This document shows, piece by piece, positions 8,472 through 19,389 of a DNA stretch of 64,000 nucleotides. The notes beneath the pieces are model-generated. The model did no database searches. It saw only the letters and a program-made list of their open reading frames with translations, and was not told the DNA's origin. Origin of the DNA: Streptomyces aureoverticillatus (lineage in GTDB: Bacteria > Actinomycetota > Actinomycetes > Streptomycetales > Streptomycetaceae); contig NZ_BMSY01000005.1 of the NCBI RefSeq assembly GCF_014649395.1, positions 496,001 through 560,000 of the forward strand. The letters run 5' to 3'. Within the stretch, counting starts at the first letter, position 1. Each line of letters begins with the position of its first letter. The translations under genes and the position numbers were made by a program.

Positions 8472-9860
8472 GTGGCGAACGACGCCAGCACCGTTTTCGA
8501 CCTAGTGATCCTCGGCGGCGGTAGCGGCGGTTACGCCGCGGCCCTGCGCGCCTCGCAGCTGGGTCTCGACGTCGCACTGATCGAGAAGAACAAGCTCGGC
8601 GGCACCTGCCTGCACAACGGCTGCATTCCCACGAAGGCCCTGCTGCACGCCGGCGAGATCGCCGACCAGGCGCGCGAGGCCGACCAGTTCGGCGTCAAGG
8701 CCACCTTCGAGGGCATCGACATCAAGGGCGTCCACAAGTACAAGGACGACGTGATCGCCGGCCTGTACAAGGGCCTGCAGGGCCTGGTCGCCTCCCGCAA
8801 GGTCACCTACATCGAGGGCGAGGGCCGCCTGTCGTCCCCGACCTCCGTGGACGTGAACGGTCAGCGGATCCAGGGCCGCCACATCCTCCTCGCGACCGGC
8901 TCCGTGCCGAAGTCGCTCCCGGGCCTGGAGATCGACGGCAACCGCGTCATCTCCTCGGACCACGCGCTGGTCCTGGACCGCGTGCCGGAGTCGGCGATCA
9001 TCCTCGGCGGCGGCGTCATCGGCGTCGAGTTCGCCTCCGCCTGGAAGTCCTTCGGGACCGACGTGACCGTCATCGAGGGCCTCAAGCACCTGGTGCCCGT
9101 CGAGGACGAGAACAGCTCCAAGCTTCTTGAGCGCGCCTTCCGCAAGCGCGGCATCAAGTTCAACCTCGGCACCTTCTTCGACAAGGCCGAGTACACCGAG
9201 AACGGCGTCCGGGTCACCCTCGCCGACGGCAAGACCTTCGAGGCCGAGGTGCTGCTCGTCGCCATCGGCCGCGGCCCGGTCTCCCAGGGCCTCGGGTACG
9301 AGGAGCAGGGCGTCGCGATGGACCGCGGCTACGTCCTGGTCGACGAGTACATGCAGACGAACGTGCCGACGATCTCGGCCGTCGGTGACCTGGTCCCGAC
9401 GCTCCAGCTCGCGCACGTCGGCTTCGCCGAGGGCATCCTGGTGGCGGAGCGTCTGGCCGGTCTCAAGACCGTCCCGATCGACTACGACGGCGTGCCCCGG
9501 GTGACGTACTGCCACCCCGAGGTCGCCTCCGTGGGCATCACCGAGGCCAAGGCCAAGGAGATCTACGGCGCGGACAAGGTCGTCGCTCTGAAGTACAACC
9601 TCGCGGGCAACGGCAAGAGCAAGATCCTCAAGACCGCGGGCGAGATCAAGCTCGTCCAGGTCAAGGACGGTGCCGTGGTCGGCGTCCACATGGTCGGCGA
9701 CCGCATGGGTGAGCAGGTCGGCGAGGCCCAGCTGGTCTACAACTGGGAAGCGCTGCCCGCCGAGGTGGCCCAGCTCATCCACGCCCACCCGACGCAGAAC
9801 GAGGCGCTCGGCGAGGCCCACCTCGCCCTCGCCGGCAAGCCGCTGCACTCCCACGACTGA
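8472..9860 (+). CDS. lpdA: Dihydrolipoyl dehydrogenase (E3)
   Basis: FAD- and NAD-dependent E3 subunit that reoxidises the dihydrolipoyl groups of 2-oxoacid dehydrogenase complexes. 462 aa. The FAD motif GGGSGG is at residues 15-20; the redox-active pair is Cys46 and Cys51 in GGTCLHNGC; a second nucleotide motif (GGGVIGVEFAS) lies near 180; the C-terminal HPTQNE supplies the His439-Glu444 pair. The GTG start at 8472 is chosen because GGAGG ends 8 nt upstream. The E2 gene follows 60 bp later on the same strand, and the two are likely one transcript. Confidence 0.95.
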   Translation: MANDASTVFDLVILGGGSGGYAAALRASQLGLDVALIEKNKLGGTCLHNGCIPTKALLHAGEIADQAREADQFGVKATFEGIDIKGVHKYKDDVIAGLYKGLQGLVASRKVTYIEGEGRLSSPTSVDVNGQRIQGRHILLATGSVPKSLPGLEIDGNRVISSDHALVLDRVPESAIILGGGVIGVEFASAWKSFGTDVTVIEGLKHLVPVEDENSSKLLERAFRKRGIKFNLGTFFDKAEYTENGVRVTLADGKTFEAEVLLVAIGRGPVSQGLGYEEQGVAMDRGYVLVDEYMQTNVPTISAVGDLVPTLQLAHVGFAEGILVAERLAGLKTVPIDYDGVPRVTYCHPEVASVGITEAKAKEIYGADKVVALKYNLAGNGKSKILKTAGEIKLVQVKDGAVVGVHMVGDRMGEQVGEAQLVYNWEALPAEVAQLIHAHPTQNEALGEAHLALAGKPLHSHD

Positions 9861-9920
9861 GCCTTCAGTCCCACGGGCGCGACGACCACATACGTACGTA
9901 GTTAAGGAGCAACAGAAACC

Positions 9921-11747
9921 ATGTCGGTTTCCGTAACCCTTCCGGCGCTCGGTGAGAGCGTCACTGAAGGCACTGTCACCCGCTGGCTGAAGGCCGAGGG
10001 CGAGCGCGTCGAGGCCGACGAGCCGCTGCTCGAGGTCTCGACCGACAAGGTCGACACCGAGATCCCCTCCCCCGCCGCCGGCGTGCTCGCCTCCATCAAG
10101 GTCGCCGAGGACGAGACCGTCGAGGTCGGCGCCGAGCTGGCCGTCATCGACGACGGCTCCGGCGCCCCGGCCGAGGCCCCGGCCCCGGCTGCCGAGGCCG
10201 CCCCGGCCGCCGAGCCGACCCCGGCGCCCGCCGCCGAGGCCCCGGCTCAGGCTCAGGCCGCCCCCGCCGAGGCGCCCGCCGCCCCGGCTTCCTCCGGCGG
10301 CTCCGCCGAGGGCACCGAGGTCACCCTGCCCGCGCTCGGCGAGTCCGTCACCGAGGGCACCGTCACCCGCTGGCTGAAGGAGGTCGGCGAGTCCGTCGAG
10401 GCCGACGAGCCGCTGCTCGAGGTCTCCACGGACAAGGTCGACACCGAGATCCCGTCGCCCACCTCCGGCGTTCTCCTGGAGATCGTCGTCGGTGAGGACG
10501 AGACCGCCGAGGTCGGCGCCAAGCTCGCCGTCATCGGTGCGCCCGGTGCCGCCCCCGCCGCGGCTCCGGCCGCCGCCCCGGCCGCCCCGGCCGCCCCCGC
10601 CGAGGCCCCGGCCCCGGCGCAGGCCGAGGCTCCGGCCGCGCCCCCGGCCGCCCCGGCGCAGCCCGCCGCTGCCGCCCCGGCGCCGGCGCAGCCTGCCGCC
10701 CCGGCTCAGCCCGCGGCTCCGGCTCAGCCCGCGGCTCCGGCTCCGGCCGCTCCGGCCCAGCCCGCCGCTCCCGCCGCCCCGGCCCCGGTCACCCCGGCCG
10801 ACGACGGCGCGTACGTCACCCCGCTGGTGCGCAAGCTCGCCTCGGAGAACGGCGTCGACCTGAGCTCGGTCAAGGGCTCCGGCGTCGGCGGCCGCATCCG
10901 CAAGCAGGACGTGCTCGCCGCCGCCGAGGCCGCGAAGGCCGCGGCTCCGGCCGCTGCCGCCGCCCCGGCCGCCGCCGCTCCCGCGGCCGCCTCGAAGAAG
11001 GCCCCGGTCATCGAGGCGTCCCCGCTGCGCGGCCAGACGGTCAAGATGACCCGCATGCGCAAGGTCATCGGCGACAACATGATGAAGGCGCTGCACGGCC
11101 AGGCGCAGCTCTCCAGCGTGGTCGAGGTCGACATCACGAAGCTGATGAAGCTCCGTGCCCAGGCCAAGGACGCGTTCGCCGCCCGCGAGGGCGTCAAGCT
11201 GTCCCCGATGCCGTTCTTCGTCAAGGCGGCGGCGCAGGCGCTGAAGGCCCACCCGGTCGTCAACGCCCGCATCAACGAGGACGAGGGCACCATCACGTAC
11301 TTCGACTCGGAGAACATCGGCATCGCCGTGGACTCCGAGAAGGGTCTGATGACGCCGGTCATCAAGGGCGCCGGTGACCTGAACCTGGCCGGCATCGCCA
11401 AGGCGACCGCCGACCTGGCCAACAAGGTCCGCACCAGCAAGATCAGCCCGGACGAGATGTCGGGCGCGACGTTCACCATCTCCAACACCGGCTCGCGCGG
11501 CGCCCTGTTCGACACGATCATCGTGCCGCCGAACCAGGTCGGCATCCTCGGCATCGGCGCCACCGTCAAGCGCCCGGTCGTCATCAACCACCCCGACCTC
11601 GGCGAGACCATCGCGGTGCGGGACATGACGTACCTGACGCTGTCCTACGACCACCGCCTGGTGGACGGCGCCGACGCCGCCCGCTACCTGACGACGGTCA
11701 AGGCGATCCTCGAGGCCGGCGAGTTCGAGGTCGAGCTCGGCCTGTAG
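9921..11747 (+). CDS. sucB: Dihydrolipoamide acyltransferase (E2) with two lipoyl domains
   Basis: Core acyltransferase of a 2-oxoacid dehydrogenase complex. 608 aa: lipoyl domain 1 (residues 2-78, Lys43 in TDKVD), Ala/Pro/Glu linker, lipoyl domain 2 (about 133-207, Lys172), a long Pro/Ala-rich linker (about 210-290), peripheral subunit-binding domain (298-332), and the catalytic domain with DHRLVDG (His578, Asp582). Databases usually label this gene sucB. In actinobacteria the 2-oxoglutarate dehydrogenase E1 carries its own acyltransferase domain, so this E2 may in fact serve pyruvate dehydrogenase (aceF role) and lend lipoyl arms to both. The neighbours E3 and aceE support that. AAGGAG lies 11 nt before the ATG. 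Confidence 0.9.
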   Translation: MSVSVTLPALGESVTEGTVTRWLKAEGERVEADEPLLEVSTDKVDTEIPSPAAGVLASIKVAEDETVEVGAELAVIDDGSGAPAEAPAPAAEAAPAAEPTPAPAAEAPAQAQAAPAEAPAAPASSGGSAEGTEVTLPALGESVTEGTVTRWLKEVGESVEADEPLLEVSTDKVDTEIPSPTSGVLLEIVVGEDETAEVGAKLAVIGAPGAAPAAAPAAAPAAPAAPAEAPAPAQAEAPAAPPAAPAQPAAAAPAPAQPAAPAQPAAPAQPAAPAPAAPAQPAAPAAPAPVTPADDGAYVTPLVRKLASENGVDLSSVKGSGVGGRIRKQDVLAAAEAAKAAAPAAAAAPAAAAPAAASKKAPVIEASPLRGQTVKMTRMRKVIGDNMMKALHGQAQLSSVVEVDITKLMKLRAQAKDAFAAREGVKLSPMPFFVKAAAQALKAHPVVNARINEDEGTITYFDSENIGIAVDSEKGLMTPVIKGAGDLNLAGIAKATADLANKVRTSKISPDEMSGATFTISNTGSRGALFDTIIVPPNQVGILGIGATVKRPVVINHPDLGETIAVRDMTYLTLSYDHRLVDGADAARYLTTVKAILEAGEFEVELGL

Positions 11748-11788
11748 CCCTGCTCGTACGGCTGTAACACTCGTCTCATCAGCGAGTA

Positions 11789-11820
11789 CGCCCCCGCCCG
11801 GAGGTTTCCGGGCGGGGGCG
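11789..11820 (+). terminator. Hairpin downstream of the E2 gene
   Basis: Perfect 13-bp stem (11789-11801 with 11808-11820) and a 6-nt AGGTTT loop, between the E2 stop and the GntR promoter. Confidence 0.8.
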
Positions 11821-11826
11821 CGGCCG

Positions 11827-11832
11827 TATTGT
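11827..11832 (+). promoter_or_regulatory. Candidate -10 box TATTGT of the GntR gene
   Basis: TATTGT lies 34 bp before the start codon, just after the upstream terminator hairpin. No clear -35 box is visible because the hairpin occupies that position. Confidence 0.3.
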
Positions 11833-11865
11833 CTAAAGGTCGTCGCCCTTTCTTTAGGAGCCCTC

Positions 11866-12489
11866 ATGACCGCCCCCGTCATTCACTCGCTGCGCGAGCA
11901 GATTCGCGAGCACATCGTGGAAGGCATCGTCAGCGGGCGCTGGAAGCCGGGTGAGCGGATCGTCGAGCGGCGGATCGCCGTCGAGCTGGAGGTCAGCCAG
12001 ACGCCCGTGCGGGAGGCGCTGCGGGAGCTGGAGTCGCTGCGGCTGATCGAGTCCGCGCCCAACAAGGGCGTGCGGGTACGCAACTTGACCGCCGCCGACC
12101 TGGAGGAGAGCTATCCCGTCCGGGCCGGTCTTGAGGCCATCGCCGCCGAGCTGGCGGCCGACCGGCTCGCCGAGGACTGCTCCGCCCTGGAACCGCATGT
12201 GGCGGCCCTGTACGAGGCCGACCGGGCCTCCGACGGGACCGGTCAGGTGCGGCACACCGTCGCCTTCCACCGGGAGCTGGTGCGGGCCGCGCGCAACTCC
12301 GTGCTCCTGCACACCTGGGAGGGGCTCGGCATCGAGGTCTTCACGGCGCTGTCCATCCGCTGGCTGGGCACGGTCCAGCAGTCGTACGCGGAGGAGCACG
12401 AGGCGCTCGTCTCGGCGTTCCGCCGGCGTGACCCCGCGATCGCGGAGCTGGTGAAGGCCCACGTGCTCGGCTGCGCGCCCCGCGCGTGA
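11866..12489 (+). CDS. GntR-family transcriptional regulator (FadR-type)
   Basis: 207 aa. Residues 1-70 form a GntR winged helix (IREHIVEGIVSGRWKPGERI ... VSQTPVREALREL), and residues 80-200 a helical FCD-type effector domain (LEESYPVRAGLEAIAAELAADRL). AGGAG lies 5 nt before the ATG. Its place between E2 and aceE suggests that it controls the pyruvate dehydrogenase genes, perhaps in response to a carboxylic acid, but this is inferred from position. Two palindromes upstream of aceE (12555-12569 and 12643-12657) are candidate sites. Confidence 0.85.
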   Translation: MTAPVIHSLREQIREHIVEGIVSGRWKPGERIVERRIAVELEVSQTPVREALRELESLRLIESAPNKGVRVRNLTAADLEESYPVRAGLEAIAAELAADRLAEDCSALEPHVAALYEADRASDGTGQVRHTVAFHRELVRAARNSVLLHTWEGLGIEVFTALSIRWLGTVQQSYAEEHEALVSAFRRRDPAIAELVKAHVLGCAPRA

Positions 12490-12554
12490 CCCTTCCCAGG
12501 GGCAGCGCTCATTCTCCGGTCAGCGTGCTCATACGTCGCCCCACCTGCGTAAAC

Positions 12555-12569
12555 CCTTCAAAATGAAGG
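12555..12569. promoter_or_regulatory. Palindrome CCTTCA-AAA-TGAAGG upstream of aceE
   Basis: Perfect 6-bp arms around AAA, 256 bp before aceE and 66 bp after the GntR stop. A related CCTTCAAGG lies about 60 bp downstream. A regulator binding site is plausible. Confidence 0.4.
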
Positions 12570-12642
12570 CACTGCGTGCCCCTGAGCGCGGCACTCTGTG
12601 CCCACTTTTGCCGATCCGGGGAAGTTTTCCCTTCAAGGCTTT

Positions 12643-12657
12643 GATCGATCATCGATC
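12643..12657. promoter_or_regulatory. Palindrome GATCGAT-C-ATCGATC upstream of aceE
   Basis: Perfect 7-bp arms around one base, AT-richer than its surroundings, 168 bp before the aceE start. Position fits an operator in the aceE promoter region. The remainder of the 335-bp gap 12490-12824 has no gene. Confidence 0.4.
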
Positions 12658-12824
12658 GCGGGCTTACAGTCATTGACGGCCCTGTGGCGGAGCCACACAA
12701 ACGATTCCGCACCAGAGCCCGCGCCCTGTCCTGCCAAAGACCAAGGGCACCCCCGACCCTTTCCGTTAAGGGACCCCCGCCCGACCAGGCAAGGGCACCC
12801 CCTCCGACTCAGGAAGGCGGCGTA

Positions 12825-15521
<2,697 letters not shown>

Positions 15522-15542
15522 GCCTCCGGCTCGGTACGCGGT

Positions 15543-15573
15543 GTGGGGTCCCGTCGGGGTGACGGGGCCCCAC
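15543..15573 (+). terminator. Hairpin downstream of aceE
   Basis: 13-bp stem (15543-15555 with 15561-15573), one G-T pair, 5-nt loop, 21 bp after the stop. Confidence 0.7.
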
Positions 15574-15582
15574 GCTTGCCCC

Positions 15583-15628
15583 GCTGTGGGCAGCTGTCCG
15601 CCCAGAGGGCGGAACGGGTGGGCACAGC
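15583..15628. repeat. Dispersed palindromic element, copy 1
   Basis: Begins GCTGTGGGCA and ends TGGGCACAGC, with a GTCCGCC...GGGCGGAAC core; the ends pair with each other. A second copy in the opposite orientation lies at 51310-51352. Such short palindromic elements between genes are common in Streptomyces. The gap 15522-15818 otherwise has no gene. Confidence 0.6.
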
Positions 15629-15818
15629 GGACCCCGCGGCGCCGGGCTGCGCACTCTCCCCCCGCCGCTCCGCGGCGGGTCTCTCCCACCCACCCACCTG
15701 TGACTGTCGTCCCCGTCGCACCGCCCTCGCGCTGCGCGCAGTTGCTCCGCCCACGGCGTCGGGCTGCGCACCCGCCCTCCGGGGCCACGGGGGTCCCGGG
15801 CGCGGCATCATGGGGGGC

Positions 15819-16790
15819 ATGCGCGCTGCCCGGCTCATCAAGATGGTGCTTCTGCTTCAGGCACGGGCCTCCATGACCGCGGCCGAGCTCGCGGAGGAGC
15901 TCGAGGTCTCGGAGCGCACCATCACGCGGGACGCCCAGGCCCTCTCGGAGGCGGGCGTGCCGGTGTACGCGGACCGGGGCCGGACGGGCGGTTACCGCCT
16001 CATCGGGGGCTACCGGACCCGCCTGACGGGGCTGGCCCGGAGCGAGGCGGAGGCGCTGTTCCTGTCCGGCGTGCCGGGCGCCCTGCGCGAGATGGGCCTG
16101 GAGGACGCCGCCTCCGCCGCCCGCCTGAAGGTCTCCGCCGCCCTCCTCCCGTCCTTGCGCGACGCCTCCCAGAACGCCTCCCAGCGCTTCCACCTGGACG
16201 CCCCGGGCTGGTTCAAGGAGACTCCGGCCCCGCCCCTGCTGCCCGCCGTCGCGGACGCCGTGTGGGACGACCTCCGTCTCGTCGCCCGCTATCGGCGCCA
16301 GGACTCCGAGGTGGAGCGGGAGCTCGAACCCTACGGACTCGTCCTCAAGGCCGGCGTCTGGTACCTGTGCGCCCGCGTCCCGGAGTCCGGCTCCTACCGC
16401 GTCTACCGCATCGACCGCTTCACCTCCGTCGAACCCGCCGCCGACGACCGCTTCGTACGCGACGAGGACTTCGACCTCCCCGCCTTCTGGGAGGAGCGCG
16501 CCGCCCAGTTCGCCCGCGCCATCCTGCGCGAGAAGGCCGTCCTCCGTCTCTCCCCGGACGGCGCCCGGCAGCTCCCCTACGTCACCGACCCCGCCACCGC
16601 CCGCGAGGTCCTGGCGGACGCCGAACCCGACGACCAGGGCCGGGTCACCGTCACCCTGCCCGTCGAGTCCGCCGTGGTCGCGTACTCCCAACTCCTCATG
16701 CTGGGGCCGGAGGTCGAGGTCCTGGAGCCCCCGGAGCTGCGCGACCGCCTCGCCGCCACCGCGGCCCGGATGGCCGAGCTCTACCGGTGA
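15819..16790 (+). CDS. HTH/WYL-domain transcriptional regulator (YafY/DeoR type)
   Basis: 323 aa. N-terminal HTH_11-type winged helix (residues 1-65: MRAARLIKMVLLLQARASMTAAELAEELEVSERTITRDAQAL is the classic helix-turn-helix region, described here in two parts: MRAARLIKMVLLLQ and VSERTITRDAQAL), then a WYL domain (about 150-240; YRRQDSEVERELEPYGLV and GVWYLCARV) and a WCX C-terminal extension. WYL proteins sense nucleic acids or nucleotides in some systems. Two in-frame ATGs, 15810 and 15819, are possible; neither has a clean binding site, and the second starts exactly where the conserved sequence starts. Confidence 0.85.
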   Translation: MRAARLIKMVLLLQARASMTAAELAEELEVSERTITRDAQALSEAGVPVYADRGRTGGYRLIGGYRTRLTGLARSEAEALFLSGVPGALREMGLEDAASAARLKVSAALLPSLRDASQNASQRFHLDAPGWFKETPAPPLLPAVADAVWDDLRLVARYRRQDSEVERELEPYGLVLKAGVWYLCARVPESGSYRVYRIDRFTSVEPAADDRFVRDEDFDLPAFWEERAAQFARAILREKAVLRLSPDGARQLPYVTDPATAREVLADAEPDDQGRVTVTLPVESAVVAYSQLLMLGPEVEVLEPPELRDRLAATAARMAELYR

Positions 16791-16818
16791 CCCCGGGGGC
16801 CGCCGGTGCCCTGCCGCT

Positions 16819-17871
16819 CTACCGGTAGCCCGTCACGTCCGCCGTCTCGCTCTCCTGATCCACCTCCGTGAGGTACCGCCAGGCGTCCGGCGCCGAGCCG
16901 TCCACGTCCGTGAAGCCGTACTCCTGCGCGAGGCCGCCGCTGGACAGGGAGGCGCCGTTCCACCTCACCACCTCGGGGTCCGAGGCCAGCGCGACCAGCG
17001 CCCGGCCCACGAACGTCGGCGTCTCGGAGATCGCGAAGTGCGGGTTCTGCTTGCAGCCGGCCATCCAGTCGTCCTCGGTGACCTTGAAGTACGTGTCGAG
17101 CATGGCCTCCGAGCGCAGCCAGCCCGGCGTCAGGCACAGCGCCGTGCAGTCGTACTCCTTCAGCTCCTCCGCGAGCGCGCGGGCCATCCGCAGCGGGGCC
17201 GCCTTCGCGAGGTCGTAGTAGAACGGCTTGCGGTAGCGCCGGTTGTACTCGTCGGTGCCGTCGGTCACTTCGACCACCAGTCCGCCGGGGTTGCGGATCA
17301 GCAGCGGCAGCGCGAAACGGCTGGTGACGATGTGGGACTCCATGCCCAGGCGGATGACCCGCAGGCCCTTGTCCAGGTCGTGCTCCCACATCTTCTTGTC
17401 CCACTCGACGTGAACGTCACCTCCCCAGATGTCGTTGACGAGGATGTCCAGGCGGCTCTGCTCCCGCTCGATCCGCTCGACCAGGGCGCGCACCTGCTCC
17501 GGCTCCAGGTGGTCGGTGGGCACCGCGATGCCCGTGCCGCCCGTGCCCGCCTCGGCGCCCGCCGCGGTGACCAGCTCCGCCGTGCCCTCGATGGTCTCCC
17601 TGGTCCGGCCCACCTCGCTGGTGTGCTCCCGCGTCGTGCGTCCCGTCACGTACACCGTCGCCCCGGCGCGGCCCAGTTCCACCGCCATGGCCCGCCCGGC
17701 CCCGCGCGTGGCCCCGGCCACCAGCGCGACCTTCCCCGCCAGGCCGCCGGCCGCCCCCGGCTGCCCTGCCGTGCCCGTCTCCGCCTGCCTCGCCACGTCC
17801 GTCTCCGCTCCGCCGTTCCGCCCTGCCGACCGCTGCGCGTTCTCCGTGTCCGGCCGCTGTCTGTTCTCCAT
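16819..17871 (-). CDS. Short-chain dehydrogenase/reductase
   Basis: 350 aa NAD(P)-dependent oxidoreductase of the SDR family. The cofactor motif GATRGAG is at residues 53-59, an NDIWGG variant of NNAG follows, and the active-site YxxxK is seen as YYDLAKAA. It has a 45-residue Gly/Ala/Thr-rich N-terminal tail that is outside the SDR fold, so the true start may be further in (for example a GTG before ARQAETG). The substrate is unknown. Its 3' end faces the WYL regulator; its 5' end faces the DUF4240 gene. Confidence 0.8.
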   Translation of the reverse strand: MENRQRPDTENAQRSAGRNGGAETDVARQAETGTAGQPGAAGGLAGKVALVAGATRGAGRAMAVELGRAGATVYVTGRTTREHTSEVGRTRETIEGTAELVTAAGAEAGTGGTGIAVPTDHLEPEQVRALVERIEREQSRLDILVNDIWGGDVHVEWDKKMWEHDLDKGLRVIRLGMESHIVTSRFALPLLIRNPGGLVVEVTDGTDEYNRRYRKPFYYDLAKAAPLRMARALAEELKEYDCTALCLTPGWLRSEAMLDTYFKVTEDDWMAGCKQNPHFAISETPTFVGRALVALASDPEVVRWNGASLSSGGLAQEYGFTDVDGSAPDAWRYLTEVDQESETADVTGYR

Positions 17872-18004
17872 GCGGGGAGCCTCGCAGCGAATGCCGACAT
17901 CTTCTGTCGGTCTTTCCACGGGCATGTGCACGCATAACGACACAGCCGCATTCCGGCGCACTCCGCGTGCGCCCCCACTCCCCAGGACCGATGCTGGACC
18001 CGTG

Positions 18005-18526
18005 ATGGACGAGACGGAGTTCTGGGAGATCGTGGACAGCACCCGCGAGGCCGCCGAGGGCGACCCCGAGGACCAGGCCGAGCTGGTCGTCGACAGACTG
18101 CTGGAGTACGACCCGGACTCCGTCCTGGACTTCGCCCGGCACTTCGAGGCCCGCTACAACCGCGCCTACCGCTGGGACCTGTGGGGCGCCGCCTGGATCC
18201 TGCTCGACGGGGCGAGCGACGACGCCTTCGACTACTTCCGGTGCTGGCTGATCGGGCAGGGCCGCGAGGTCTTCGAAGGCGCCGTGCACGACCCGGACTC
18301 GCTGGCCGACCTCCTCGACGACTTCGACGACGAGATCGACGGCGACGGCGAGGAGCTGGGCTACGCCGCCGACGAGGCCTACGAACGGATGACCGGCGCC
18401 GTCGCCCCCGACCTCGGCATCGCCCCGGCCCCGCCCGAGCCGGAGGGCACCTCCCTCGACTTCGAGGACGACCGCGTCCTCGCGGAGCGCTACCCCAAGC
18501 TGTGGGAGCGGTTCGCGGCCCGTTGA
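18005..18526 (+). CDS. DUF4240 domain protein
   Basis: 173 aa acidic protein, with no signal or membrane segment. MDETEFWEIVDSTRE at the start, the WDLWGAAWILLDGASDDAFDYFRCWLIGQG core, and the C-terminal YPKLWERF match the DUF4240 family, whose function is not known. A GTG directly before the ATG could also be the start. It is divergent from the SDR gene. Confidence 0.75.
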   Translation: MDETEFWEIVDSTREAAEGDPEDQAELVVDRLLEYDPDSVLDFARHFEARYNRAYRWDLWGAAWILLDGASDDAFDYFRCWLIGQGREVFEGAVHDPDSLADLLDDFDDEIDGDGEELGYAADEAYERMTGAVAPDLGIAPAPPEPEGTSLDFEDDRVLAERYPKLWERFAAR

Positions 18527-18640
18527 GAGCCTGCCCTCGAACCCTTCAGAAGTGCGTGCCACCGTCCACCCCCTTTCACAGCGGGCAGCCAGGCCCCGTG
18601 TGGGTCCGGCACGTCCACCCTGATTTCAATGTACGTCATC

Positions 18641-18657
18641 ATGGCACGTTTTGCCAT
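18641..18657. promoter_or_regulatory. Inverted repeat ATGGCA-N5-TGCCAT, probable operator of the TetR gene
   Basis: Perfect 6-bp arms 5 bp apart, 47 bp before the TetR start codon and 35 bp before its -10 box, where it would overlap the -35 region. TetR regulators commonly repress their own promoters through such sites. Confidence 0.5.
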
Positions 18658-18691
18658 ACCGTCATTTCGTGAATTCCCGCGTGGTCGCGCG

Positions 18692-18697
18692 TAGGCT
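18692..18697 (+). promoter_or_regulatory. -10 box TAGGCT before the TetR gene
   Basis: Six nt before the GTG start, with no ribosome binding site; leaderless start inferred. Confidence 0.4.
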
Positions 18698-18703
18698 TCG
18701 AAC

Positions 18704-19360
18704 GTGAGCACCCAACCGTCGCAGCCCACGCGCGCGCCGCAGTCCGGCCGTCCTTCACTGACCGAGCGCCGCAAAGCGGCCACGCAGCTCGACATCGCCC
18801 GCGCCGCCGCCGAACTCTTCGCCGAGCACGGCCCGGACGGCACCACGGCCGAGGAGATCGCGCACCGCGCCGGCGTGGCGCTGCGCACCTTCTACCGCTA
18901 CTTCCGCAACAAGCAGGACGCCGTCGGTCCGCTCCTCGCCGGAGGCGCCGCCGCGTGGCGGGCACGGCTCGCGGACCTGGACACCGAGGCGCCCACCGCC
19001 CTGGAGCGGTCCATCGCCGAGGCGCTCACGCCGGTGGACACACGGGCCGACGAGACCCTGGAGTGGACCCGCGGCCTGCTGCGCGCCGCGCAGGACGACC
19101 CGGCGCTGCGCGCCGTCTGGTACCGGGTGCACCAGGAGTCCGAGGAGCTGCTGGTCCCGGTGCTCGCCCGGCTCGCGGGCGACGGCGCGGACGAACTCGA
19201 GGTGCGGCTGACCGCCGCGGCCGCCACCGACGCGATCCGCATCGCCCTGGAGACCTGGGCCGCCACCGACGACCCGCCCAGCGGCCCACGCTCCCCCGCC
19301 GAACTGGCGGTCCGCTGCCTGCGCGAACTGACCGGCGGGCTCAAACTGCTGGAGAGCTGA
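18704..19360 (+). CDS. TetR-family transcriptional regulator
   Basis: 218 aa. The N-terminal TetR helix-turn-helix is at about residues 30-75 (AAELFAEHGPDGTTAEEIAHRAGVALRTFYRYFRNKQ, split: AAELFAEHGPDG and AGVALRTFYRYFRNKQDA), followed by a helical ligand domain. The inverted repeat 47 bp upstream is its likely operator. It is convergent with the phosphatase gene, and no clear target gene lies divergent to it apart from the upstream DUF4240 gene on the same strand. Confidence 0.85.
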   Translation: MSTQPSQPTRAPQSGRPSLTERRKAATQLDIARAAAELFAEHGPDGTTAEEIAHRAGVALRTFYRYFRNKQDAVGPLLAGGAAAWRARLADLDTEAPTALERSIAEALTPVDTRADETLEWTRGLLRAAQDDPALRAVWYRVHQESEELLVPVLARLAGDGADELEVRLTAAAATDAIRIALETWAATDDPPSGPRSPAELAVRCLRELTGGLKLLES

Positions 19361-19389
19361 GGCCACCCGGCGACGCCGGGCCTGGCGGG

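Noticed and set aside
8502..11882. A 1126-codon open frame antisense to lpdA and the E2 gene
   Set aside because: It follows the codon bias of the sense genes (GC-rich third positions leave the antisense frame open), has no family motif and is rich in Val/Gly/Arg repeats.
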